Positions 29,386 to 40,200 of a stretch of DNA of 46,000 bases are shown in pieces. The translations under genes and the position numbers were made by a program. The stretch comes from Bugula neritina (Eukaryota; Bryozoa; Gymnolaemata; Cheilostomatida; Bugulidae). The stretch covers positions 3,606,680-3,652,679 of the forward strand of contig OZ037767.1 in assembly GCA_964035545.1 (NCBI GenBank). Reading direction: 5' to 3'. The notes beneath the pieces were generated by a model. That model was not told the origin of the DNA, searched no databases, and saw only the letters and a list, made by a program, of their open reading frames with translations. The stretch's first letter is position 1, and each line of letters starts with the position of its first letter.

Positions 29386-30548
29386 TTAATATAAAATTGA
29401 AACATTGAGCAACTTTTTCTGATATTTATTGAGTTCTTTTACATGAGGAATTTCAGCCAAAGCTAGCTCTACACATGTTGAGTTATTTAGACCACTTTCA
29501 GAAAGCAAATATCCATACGATCCTGCACCATATGGTCGAAACCTCTGGTCTGGTATTTTACCAGCAGGCAAGGAAGCATTGACACAATCTGTCATCCAGA
29601 GATTCTGTAGACGCTTTAACTTAACAATCTCTGCATTTATATATTCTTTTTTCAAAGCCAAAATATGTTCTAATTTATTTTTAAAATATTTATACAAAGC
29701 AAAGTCAGCTTTGAGAAACTTGTAAACAGCAGCACGATTTCCTTCATTATCTTCTGGAAGTAACGAATGATCTGTAGATGGTTGTGCTTTTGTGCCCTTA
29801 AAATTTAATTTAAAATACAAAATATCTATATTGTTCCATCCCAGCATATCTCTCAGCAAAATCAGACATTCATCAAAATATTCTACTATAATTACAAAAT
29901 GAAATTGTTTATCTATGCTTTGAATAAGGTCCTTCACGGCATCATCTTTGTCTGCATTTTTTATGTCTAGTCCAAGATCAAAAGCCTGTGGACTCTTAAT
30001 AACAACTGCACAGCTTGTTCTTCCAGATCTGATGACTTCTAAAAGAGTCGCAGGATCTTGTGAAGGTAAACATCTCTTCATCTGGTAATACTCGAACATA
30101 GATTTGAGTTGTGTGAACGGATCTCGGAGGGATGTAAAATAGAAGCTGTCTTGAGGCATTGTTCTTATCAAATCATCTGATAGCACAGTGTGAAAGCAGA
30201 GTACATCTGGTGCGCTAGGGTGCTTTTTAAGGTTTCTAGCTCTGTTAAACTTTGCAGGCCAACCGAGCTGGTTAAAATTGTCTTTTACGGGAAGAGCAAA
30301 TGTTAGGTTTCGCTTCATGCCCGCTCTCATTACGATGTTTTGTAATGTGGAGCTGGCAGCCTTGTGTACTTTTAGATAAACAATGTGACTGCTGTTATAT
30401 GGTCTGGAATTGAATACAGATTCTCCTTTCAGCGTTATTTTGGATAATGACTTCGAAGTTACAGAGCTCTTTGGAGAAACTGGGTTTTCTATTTCTTTAT
30501 TTTTTTCAAGACTTTGTACATTCAAAAGTTGAAATCTGTTATTAGAAC
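29386..30548 (-). CDS. GAL3ST-like: GAL3ST-like copy 2, catalytic exon
   Basis: 1163 bp from acceptor attttattcag to TAA at 29388-29386, phase 1 entry, same size as in copy 1. The first residues after the junction are GSNNRFQLLNVQSLEK, matching GSSKRFQILNLQSLER of copy 1. Confidence 0.94.
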
Positions 30549-31058
30549 CTGAATAAAATAAACATTTTTTTAATTTACAAAAAGATGTTACGTAACATAT
30601 ATTATTTTATGTACATACCATAATTATATTATGTCACATATCATGTATTACATTGCATATAATATATTGCTTACCTTAATTAAACTACATGTACATGTAA
30701 TATCGTTTGCCTTATACCCATGCTATACTATACATATATAGAAACTAAATGTGTGTATTATTTATATATATAGCTGTTAGTTAAAATTTAGTTATCCCAT
30801 ACATACTATGTACCATACATTGCTTTTGAAACCATGTATGGTACTCTTGAAACTATAGTCACTTCATACTAATATATAAATAGTACATTATATGTATTAC
30901 CTATACATGTATGTATTATACTAACCAACTTTCGTTCCATATGAGTTAGTTTGAAAATGCACCTGAACTTGGTCACCGTAGTAGAAGATGACCATAGAAA
31001 CTAATCCAGCTACCACCATCAACGTAACGAAAATCTTACTCCATTTCTGACACTTCAT
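29386..31058 (-). CDS. GAL3ST-like: Galactose-3-O-sulfotransferase-like, tandem copy 2
   Basis: Paralogue of copy 1 with the same predicted role: a PAPS-dependent galactose 3-O-sulfotransferase anchored in the Golgi membrane. Coding exons 31058-30926 and 30548-29386 join in phase 1 and give 431 residues. The anchor is VTLMVVAGLVSMVIFYY. PAPS-binding motifs LKVHKAASSTLQNI and FTSLRDPFTQLKSMFEYY are intact. Comparing the last 368 residues by eye, I count about 41 differences from copy 1 (about 89% identity). Changes cluster in the stem (residues after the anchor) and in a loop around SADHALLPEDN/STDHSLLPEDN, while a block of about 75 residues in the C-terminal half is unchanged. Both copies are open, so both are probably functional. 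The intron between the coding exons is only 377 bp. Confidence 0.92.
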
Positions 31059-31059
31059 C
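30926..31059 (-). CDS. GAL3ST-like: GAL3ST-like copy 2, start and membrane-anchor exon
   Basis: Acceptor gacatag, then G-ATG (31058-31056). It encodes MKCQKWSKIF, the anchor helix and a short stem, ending AAAGTTG|gttagt in phase 1. It is one codon longer than in copy 1. Confidence 0.9.
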
Positions 31060-31824
31060 CTATGTCAGAATAATATTGAAACTAAATTAATATTTGCCGT
31101 GAACCATTCAAGTATGCAAAGTCATGGACTACTCTACATATTTTACTATAACTTCCTGTTCGATAACCTCTTGAGTCGCCGAAAGATTCTCGAAAACAAA
31201 ATCACTCTATTGCAGTGTTGAAAAATCAGGTCTACACTTAAACTACTGTAAATTCTTAAAAGGAAAACAAGCTATAGTTTTAAATAATCTTTTGTCAGCA
31301 TTATTTACAATACATCAGCTTTTTATGCCTAAAGATAATTTAGGTGAAAAAATAAACTTTGCTCAATATATAATTACAGGAGAAAAAATTATTTTCCTCT
31401 GATTGTTGGCTTCAGTTTTGCACGATTGTGTTGTGGAAAAACAGCTACTTGTGTTAGATATGTTTATTTTCTGATCAGCTGGCAAAAATAGGTAAGCACT
31501 AAGCAGAAAATGTTCGCTTTTATTAGTTTAAAAGTTATAATAAAATATACAAAAGTTCAAAGTTTACTGCACTAGTTTGCTGCACAGTTTACTGCCTGCA
31601 CGGCTTTGTATGCATGCAAACTTGATTTGTATTAATTCATAGTAGCAATTAGTTAGACTTTAAGTCCTCTGTATCCACTGGCTATAACTGAATAGGAAAT
31701 TAAATATATAAGATGTTACGTAACTAAGTAAATAAGTTTTCTACTTTTAAGTAACTAGTTTAAAATGCTATGCAGAAATTCAAGTCTTGTCAGCATACTT
31801 GTGAATATTACGCTGCCTTAACTT

Positions 31825-31925
31825 ACACAACACACATACCACACTAAACACACGCACACAGCGTACACGCACACACGCACACACGCACACACGCACACAC
31901 CAAACACACGCACACAGCGTACACA
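31825..31925. repeat. Interrupted CA-rich tract
   Basis: Repeated CACACACGCACACACGCA words and two GCGTACAC points. It lies at the site homologous to the pure 370-bp (CA)n of copy 1. Confidence 0.85.
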
Positions 31926-32356
31926 ACCACATGAATGTCTATCTGACCAATAACCAGAGTTCAGCCTACATAAGTGTGGGAAAAGTAGTGCAGGTCATGC
32001 AGAGGATAAAGAAAGTTGAAATTTATTTGCTTGTGTCAAGTTGCCAGCGTTCAAACACATACTTAAACTTTCCAATTATACTTTAATTATGCTTATTTTT
32101 ACAGCAATTTTGAAAGTCATGTTCAGCAAATTGCAGAAAAATTACTCTGCATAAGCTATATAGAACGTTATTGATGGGCATGTGTTTCACTTTAATCAGA
32201 GAGAGCATAGATGTGTAATTTCACTTATAGGCCCTATGCTAAATCAATTTTACTATTCAATTTGAACAAAAATTCTATTTTTAGATACTCAATAGACCTA
32301 TATTTTTGAAACGTTTTAATTCACTCTGTTTTATAAAATTTGCATTAAAACAGAAA

Positions 32357-32655
32357 TGTCAACTGGTGCTGTCAACAGGTACTGTCAACAGGTGCTATAA
32401 ACTGATACTGTCAACAGGTGCTATAAACTGATGCTGTCAACAGGTGCTGCCGACAGGTGCTGTCAGCAGATTCTGTCAACAGGTGCTGTCAACAGGTGCT
32501 GTCAACAGGTACTGTCAACAGGTGCTGTAAACTGATGCTGTCAACAGATGCTGTCGACAAAAGCTTCAACAGGTACTGTCAACAGGTGCTGTGAACTGAT
32601 GCTGTCAACAGATGCTGTCGACAAGAGCTGTCAACTGGTTCTGTCAACAAGTGCT
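32357..32655. repeat. 13-bp minisatellite (CTGTCAACAGGTG), expanded allele
   Basis: About 23 units over 299 bp. Variants alternate in a higher-order pattern (CAACAGGTGCTGT, AAACTGATGCTGT, CGACAAxAGCTxT). Confidence 0.93.
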
Positions 32656-32982
32656 GTCTGCTATGTCTAATGGCTTTACTTCAGTGTCCTTTCTGTTACT
32701 AACCTAGAATCTTATTATGTTATAAGCAGTAAAAATGGTAAAACCTTAAACATGCTGCACAATTATAAAACGTGTGATTATGATTAATATGTCAAATAAG
32801 TGGACATATTGTTTTAATATGTTAAGGCATTGTATGTATATAGCTATATGACATCATCTTATAACACATTACAGAGTACATAATCTTCCAGGAGTGTGAG
32901 ATTCTTCTAGCTTACTATCTATTATAAAACTTCCCTTACTAAATTAAGCAAATTAATTCAAGTATCAAGATGGTTTACTCAC

Positions 32983-33030
32983 CTTTTTACAAATCTATGC
33001 CAGCTACAAATCTTCATTACAAAAATCATA
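32983..33030 (-). other. Putative non-coding 5' exon of GAL3ST copy 2
   Basis: Minus-strand segment ending TTGTAAAAAG|gtgagt, conserved with 27095-27150. It shares the upstream word TTTTGTAATGAAGA. The transcription start is not visible. Confidence 0.5.
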
Positions 33031-33453
33031 CTGACTAAACTACAACTGTAGACTCGTGTAGGGATATTAACGTGTTCTACTGCAAACTTGCAACGACCAT
33101 TCAAGTTAGTAGCTGCCTGCAGCACATATTACTGGTTATAAAATGTTGAAGGGATCAATGGAAAAATAATAATACTTAACGCTACAAGCTATTCATTAGA
33201 AAGAAGTCAAAGACATTTGAGTGAAATGTTCAATAATATTATGGTATATGATCTAAAGTAAGTCGGGTTAGGGTAAGAAATATTAGCTTGCTGATTAGTA
33301 AAGATAATTAGATTTTGATTCTGTGCCATGCATAATTTATTGCAATATTATGTTGAAGAACAACAGTGACGGCTAATTTGTTACATAGACGATAGAGAAA
33401 AACTGTTGACACGACAGAACTTTCACGATTATGCTCTCTTAAAATACCCATAT

Positions 33454-33482
33454 CCCCCCCCCCCCCCCCCCCCCCCCCCCCC
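33454..33482. repeat. Homopolymer C29
   Basis: Twenty-nine consecutive C on the + strand (G on the -). Its true length is probably uncertain. Confidence 0.9.
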
Positions 33483-35392
33483 GTCAGGTTGCTCATAATA
33501 ACAAGAGTAATAGAGAAATTATAACCCGATGCACTCAATGACACCACCAATAATGCTGCTTGGATTCAAACTTTTGACCTGATGCTTATTAGAGTCAGCA
33601 CTAACAACTAGAAAAAGTCTCACCAAAACACTACATAGAAGGCCAGTATTTTAAAAAGCAACACAAAGTTACCATATCAAGCTTTTGCTATAACTAAGCA
33701 ACATAAATATTACAATGTCTTAAAAAATATTTTTATATATCATTAGCTAAAATAGTTTTAATTGAATATTCATTTGGACTCACCCTGAGCCCCTGCAATG
33801 TTGAAAGTTACACTTACGCATCTTCCATAGTTTGAAATTACTTAATCTTAAACTGAAACAACTTTTTATATTGCATTATTGTTTTTAAAACATTCAAATG
33901 ATTAACTCTGTATGTATTATTCAAAAGTTTAGGTTAGATGCCAATAAACTTACAAAATGAGCACTCTACAGTAGCATACTGCAGTATAATAATATTTTGG
34001 AATATTTTTTATTCAAGTTTGATTTAAACTCCAATAATGTAGAACAATGTAAGCTAGGTATTGCTAAGCAACTTAATCTGTATAGTATTTTTTTTCTATA
34101 GGTACAATTAGTTGTAAACTTACCCATTTTCTTTGATTTCCCAGAGCCAGTAGAAAAAATATCTAATAGTTCAATATAAAATCAATATTCAAATAAATTA
34201 ATAGATATTGCATTTTGTAGTTTTTGATGCTTCAGTCAAAATGCAATGTTGTCCACTTTGAAAACATTAATTGTGCATAGGCCACATGTAAGCATACACT
34301 TCATGTAATGCACAAGTAATATAATTTTAATTGCTTACGATTCCATTGCTTGAATGAATTGCTGTTTCTATTGTTTGGATCTATAGTGCAGGTTAAATTC
34401 CACAACGCATGCAAGCAATGGAACCATGGTGTAAGGCAAGCATACTATACTGACAGATATACTACATGAAATGTTAAATAAAGCTAATTGCTTCTTATTA
34501 CATTTTAATGCTGCATTATACTGCAGTAATTCTTGCATACATAACTCATTGTGCTGGGTTGATGACTCAGAATGTCTGCAAGTAATAAACTGGTCTCACT
34601 CTGGTAATTGCCGTCTGTTTTATTGCATTGACTACAGAATTATAGCGTGTGGTGCAACAATATTTTGTGCCTATAACAATTTATGTCCCATTATAGTATA
34701 TTCACTAGCAGCATAATGTGGAAGGAATTAATTAGACTTGAAACTTGTTAGCAACAGTGTTAGTAGCTTGGTAAACCCAATTTCAATAGCTAAATCCTAT
34801 TGGCGATGTCAGGGCTTCTTTGCCCGCAATAAATTTTTTTAGTCTCGCATGCCTAAGTTATTGTTGAAATAATACATTAATTTATTGTTACAATCAAATT
34901 TCTAGCACAAACATGCAGCTCATCATTATGCAGCCTGTAAACTACCTTACATAAGAATTGTTTAATTGTAGTATGACATAAAATTAATTCATCCCACGGA
35001 ACAAGTTATATTTTTACCAATGAGATAACATAAGCTTTGCTGCAATTTTTCGAAGTCATCTTTTTTGTGAAGCTGCTTTCTAATATAATATATTAATATA
35101 GCAAGCCAATTAGGCAACATGTGATTTAATTGAATGAAATTTTGTTAACAATAAATTATTGGGCACCTGCTAACTATAATAAAAAAAAAATTTCGACCCA
35201 ATATTTTCAATATTTGATGAAATTCACATAATTATTCTGATAATTCTAAGATTTCTGTGTTTTGGCCTTATAACCATGTCTAACATTTCTAACTCTAAAG
35301 AACATATAATATTAAATAAATTAGAAAAAAAATTGATCAATGTTTCAAGTTGATATTATTAGTCCTTGACCTACAAAATGAAGAGAAGGTGG

Positions 35393-35533
35393 TTATAGGT
35401 GTTGTGTGTCTCCGATGGTCATGGTAAAAGTAGCACTGTGATTCGGAGCTAACACTTGTGTAAAGGAATAATAATACACGGCTGCCTCCCACACATCTAT
35501 CTTGTTTTGCCTACTCTTCTCAATACGATTCAT
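35393..35533 (-). CDS. Short coding-like open frame, unrecognised, possibly a terminal exon
   Basis: Minus-strand frame from an ATG at 35533 to TAA at 35395-35393 (46 residues: MNRIEKSRQNKIDVWEAAVY, then a Tyr/Ser/Thr-rich end with an NHS sequon). The frame stays open upstream to about 35590 (NFDELAAGA precedes the Met). Its balanced composition looks unlike the AT-rich surroundings. I do not recognise the protein and see no partner exon. It could be the last exon of a gene, a pseudogene fragment, or chance. Confidence 0.25.
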   Translation of the reverse strand: MNRIEKSRQNKIDVWEAAVYYYSFTQVLAPNHSATFTMTIGDTQHL

Positions 35534-36369
35534 TGCTCCAGCAGCTAGCTCGTCAAAGTTAAGCAAAGTACAGTATATAATGTAGAATTGTAAGATTCAA
35601 CAGCTTAATGCTTTGTAATATATTTATAATAGTTGGTTTGTTTGGCGCAGTAAAAGTTTTAATGTATATTTTTACATATTGATGTGTTATTATTTTCTAT
35701 AAAAACTACTCTTAAATAAAAACATGAAAAGTTTAATATGTGAAAGCATTTTTGTGATTAGTCAAGGCACAGCATGAAAAATAAATAATATAATATAGGC
35801 TTCTTCACAACTTGATAAAAAACTCTACATGCATAATAGTAATAAATAGAAAGAATATTTATGTATCATATAAGCCAAGCTTAAAACCAATTTTGTGCTA
35901 AGAAAAGTAACAAGTGTTAAAATATTTTGAGCAAATTATTGATTTAATATTTGAGTTAAACGTATAATAGTCATGCAAATGTTTTTTGTTCTAATTTTAC
36001 TAAGGTAGGTATATACAAACAAACTGTAAGTCAAAAGATATATAATTGGATTGTTGAGAGAAAATTTTTGTGGTAGAAATAGTAGAAAAGTATTCCGGGA
36101 AGCTTATGTTTGCATTTATACATAACTATAGCAATTTTTTTCAAATATTGAAAATATTCAAAATCGGCAGCTCAAAGATAGCGTTTAACATTTCGTATAG
36201 TTGTTTTCAACAAATTAATACACACTTTAAACATAAACACAATTATTTTATGCAATATTTGAGCAAGATAAAACATATCTATGAATTCAATAAAAAAAGA
36301 GAAAGCAAATTTTGTGAAAATAAAAAAAATAACTTTTCGTAAACAAAATGAAATAATGTATAATATATT

Positions 36370-36375
36370 TTTATT
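36370..36375 (-). terminator. Poly(A) signal of the double-flytrap receptor gene
   Basis: AATAAA on the minus strand, 58 bp after the TAA of the last tail exon. Confidence 0.5.
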
Positions 36376-36432
36376 TATAGTTGTCATTTTCCCGTAACTT
36401 TCAACAATTTAGCAAATAATAGCCTCTGATAC

Positions 36433-36569
36433 TTAGCTACAAGGCCCGGCTTTAAGAGAGTAGTTATAGATCTTGTTTCTATGTAAAATGTTGTCCTGAG
36501 AACCACTTGTCTCCGTTGGCTGTGGCTCTGTATAAGAACTAGCCTCACTTGAAGCTCTTCTACTTTCTT
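36433..36569 (-). CDS. Receptor last coding exon
   Basis: Acceptor cttatttcag, phase 1 entry. It encodes [20 protein letters not shown] and, near the end, [16 protein letters not shown] before TAA at 36435-36433. RRAS is a basophilic kinase-type serine site; SYTEP and IYNY are tyrosine sites. Confidence 0.78.
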
Positions 36570-37153
36570 CTGAAATAAGACAGGCCTTATTATAGCAACC
36601 ATGCACCGGAGATTGGCTTTCGGTTGAAAGAGAGGATATGGATGAAATTGACATGTATGAAACATTTTAAATTTACCTTTTTTGTGCATCAAAAAATAAT
36701 TTAAATACAAATTGTTAGTAGGTGATAACTAACTTTCACAATCGCTATTTGAGCTTTGTACATGTGCATATCCATTGTCTTTTGGAGTTTGCATGTCTAT
36801 ATAGCCATTATCATCTACATCACAAATGTTACAAGAACAATTATATATATGTGGGGGTGTGCGAGCCGGTGAGTTAATTTTACACTGTGTACGTTTCCAG
36901 ATTCCTTAACACTCACCACTGTGCATGAATGATAGAATCCAATATGCTTAACTTGTTTTTGGGCAACTTTTAAAGAAGAATAATTTTACACAAATTAACA
37001 TTCTATCACTTACTGCCAGGTATGGTTGTTGAGGGATTGTTAGCCAGGGGCGCTACTGCGTCTTGGTGGTTGTTGACATTCATATAAAATTCGTTGTTTC
37101 TGCCTGCTGTATATACTGAATACATATATATACACACACACACACACATATAT

Positions 37154-37237
<84 letters not shown>

Positions 37238-40200
37238 CTATGAACCGTTTAAAATCAAGTAATTTTAAATAAAACATATTTATTCACTATATATAGCAAA
37301 AAAGAAAACTTGTAGAAAAATAATAAACTGGGCCAAATAAATTAGTAGCATGAAATTGCTTTATAGGCCTACCGCAGCTAAACTTTTCAGTCAGCAGTTT
37401 TTTATGTCATTCATACAAAATTTAGTTACCACAAATATGCTAGTATTTGATGTAATTACAGCTTGTAGGTAGGAGTGTTTTCCTTTATTGAAGTTTTGTC
37501 ACCGTAAATGGTAACTAACCTTGATAGCTGCTGTTTAAACCGGTTAAATTGGGAGAATTGTTGTCAGTTTGATTTTGAAAAACCTGCATGCTTTGTGTAA
37601 ATTCGTCATAATCGCCTTCATCTAAACAGTGTGGTATAAGAGTAAATTTAGTACAAATATAATACTGTAATAATAAACGTAATTTGATATATTTTTCAAG
37701 TGTTGTATGTAAACAAAATGCTACTATTTGCAAAGTAAATTGACTTAATCACATGTGATACTGCAACAATAGGCCCTTATTTTCAGATGTCCCAAGTATC
37801 CTCTTTACAATTACGAGTTGTGTTCTTTCAAAGTAAATAGGTTGAACCTTTGTATAAAAAACAAACTCATCAAAAACTTGAAGTTTGGCTGTTTCTTAAA
37901 ATTCTAATTATGCCATATAATTGTTCTTTTAGGAGATAGATATTTTGGTATAAGCACACATATTAGCAGTTCAAAAATCTTTGAAAAATGTTTCTCCATG
38001 AAACATTTTAAAAGAAATAAACTTGAAAGCAGATTTGTGGTTTTGGTTGCCAAGCAATGCTGAAGTGGCACTTCAGCATTTCTCAGCAACTAAGACCACA
38101 AACATGTGCCCAAGTATAATTTGTTCAACAATTTACTTTTTGGGAGGACACAATTCTTAATTGTAAAGGGGATCTTGGAAACTTCTCAAAAGGCTCTATT
38201 AGACAAAGGTCTGCTGACACATTGCAGTTGATGGCCTTAGAGGTTCTATACGGGTGTGTAAGAGGTACTTGTTCTAACTGCACTAGTTGGTTACTGGCCT
38301 TAAACCTACATGCAAGTTAACATAACGAAGCCTGTCTTCCAAAAATATGCTTTTGTGATCTGCTTCTTTCTGTAGGAAAGATCCCACAAGACCATATATT
38401 CATAAGCTACTGATGGAAACTGGGCCGTACTAAACCTATTAAAAGCAATTGATCATGTGATGCCACTGATTTGTGCAAAACAAAGAAAAACCAACACGAT
38501 GCACTTCAGAGCTACAACTCGAGCTGGTAGGTTGACCTTACACTGTGTAAACCTCCAGATTCCTTAACACTCACCACTGTGCATGGATAATAGAATCAAC
38601 TATTTTCAACGTCTTTTGGGCAACTTTTAGACAAGGATAATTTTATATAATATACTTATATATGCATATACATATAAAGTATATACTTATATATGTATAC
38701 ATGCATGTATATATGTATATATATATGTTGATGGATGTATATATGTGTGGTATATGTAAATATAAGTAATAATAGAAGGCAATTATTTTTATGGGTAAGT
38801 ATAATAATGAAATATATACGCACAATCTGTGTCAAACATTTGTGTGCATAAAACATGGCTATGCAAAACTGTTTTTATTTGCCTGTATAATGCTTTTTAC
38901 CTTTACAATTTTCATCTTGCTAAAATTATTGCGAATTTTTAGAAGTGAGTGCATTGTAAAGCCAAAGTATAAAATTATACTTGCATAAACTTACTAAAAA
39001 TAATTTTTTTATAATTTGATATTGTTCTGTCATATTAATAACAAAAAAATTGTTAATAACAGACTTCTATAAATATCAATTTCTACAGTAATTTTCATTT
39101 AATCGCCTAAACCTTTGAATATTGACAAAGACTTCGATATAAATTTACCAAATAAATTTTCAGTAATTCACTTTTTAGAATTGTCACTATAATTATTCAT
39201 TACAATGTTTAAAATAGTCAATCTAAAAATAGGCTACCTAATAAAACTGAATACCACAATATTTCAATAGGTTATAGATAGTAATAAATTTACCACGAGT
39301 TGCTTCTTTCCTGTTTCTTTTAGCCTTCTTTATAAGCTTTGCTTAGCCGAAGTTCACAATTATAGCAAGACCAATTACAAGCATTACAATGACTATAGCA
39401 AGGATAGCACGCCCAACTTTGCTATCAAATTCATGCAAATTTTTTTCAATTAGTTCATCAGCAGTGATTGCTGGTGTGCTGGAAGTTACAATGCTAGGAG
39501 CGAAGCTTAGAATGTTTTCAGGACACTCTTTGCAGTTCACGCTTAGTGTACAATCAAATAGTACTAGTTTTTCATCGTCAATCTGCTCCGAATGATAAAA
39601 AAGGGGTTGCCGAGAAATTTCAAACAAGCCTTCGTCAATACGATACAAAAGTACATACTCTGCATTGTAGCTGTCGTTTTTTATGATGTTGAACACGTCA
39701 TAGGTGGCAGGTCCCTGATTGTTTCCCGAATTGAAAACTCTTATATTTGGAACACCGGTAATGCCATTTGAAGGTATTAAAACTTTTTTCATCAAATTAA
39801 AAAATGTTTGACGAGAGGGTAGCCCTGAATTAAAAATTACATTAAAGTCTTCACTTATTTCTTGCTTAGCTTCCTTAACTGAATAAGCTAACGAAAGCCA
39901 ACCAAGAGTGACCAACTTTGCAAATACATCTTCCGTGTCCAGTGGTGCTGATGCTGTACACTTAGCATTATTTGAAACTAAGTTACACTCCGGATGGCAT
40001 TCTCTGCTCGCTGTTTTTCCATGACTCATTGGGAGATTGCAGCCAAAATGCTGCTGCCAAAAATTTTTAAACAAAATGCTGTGTGCTCCATTAAAAACAC
40101 TAATGTTGGACAAAAACTTTTCAAACTGATTTCCTTTATCTGTATGCCAAGAAAACTCTGTTTTCAATGACATGGTTATGAAACCAAATGTGACATCTTC

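Larger units (their letters stand above)
31060..32982 (-). other. First intron of GAL3ST copy 2
   Basis: Homologous to 24242-27094 but about 900 bp shorter. It has an interrupted CA-rich tract at 31825-31925 and a large 13-bp minisatellite. No coding exon seen. Confidence 0.7.
33031..36369. other. Intergenic region between GAL3ST copy 2 and the receptor gene
   Basis: Mostly AT-rich with no recognisable full gene. It contains a 29-bp C homopolymer (33454-33482) and a short coding-like open frame on the minus strand (35393-35533). Minus-strand box B-like words near 33570 hint at a SINE remnant, but too weakly to call. Confidence 0.6.

Noticed and set aside
32357-32655. CRISPR-like appearance of regular repeats
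   Set aside because: Units are contiguous 13-mers without spacers, and the DNA is clearly eukaryotic.
33560-33625. Minus-strand SINE with box A and box B
   Set aside because: Only weak matches (TTTGAATCC and TAGTTGTTAG) and no clear body, so it is not supported as a feature.
34471-34716. 81-residue Cys-rich open frame on the + strand, like a small secreted peptide
   Set aside because: No signal peptide pattern, no regular Cys spacing, and AT-rich codons as in the surrounding non-coding DNA.
39343-39350. Known stop-codon readthrough context
   Set aside because: TAA followed by GCA does not match the efficient readthrough contexts I know (TGA CTA type), so readthrough is kept only as one option among several.
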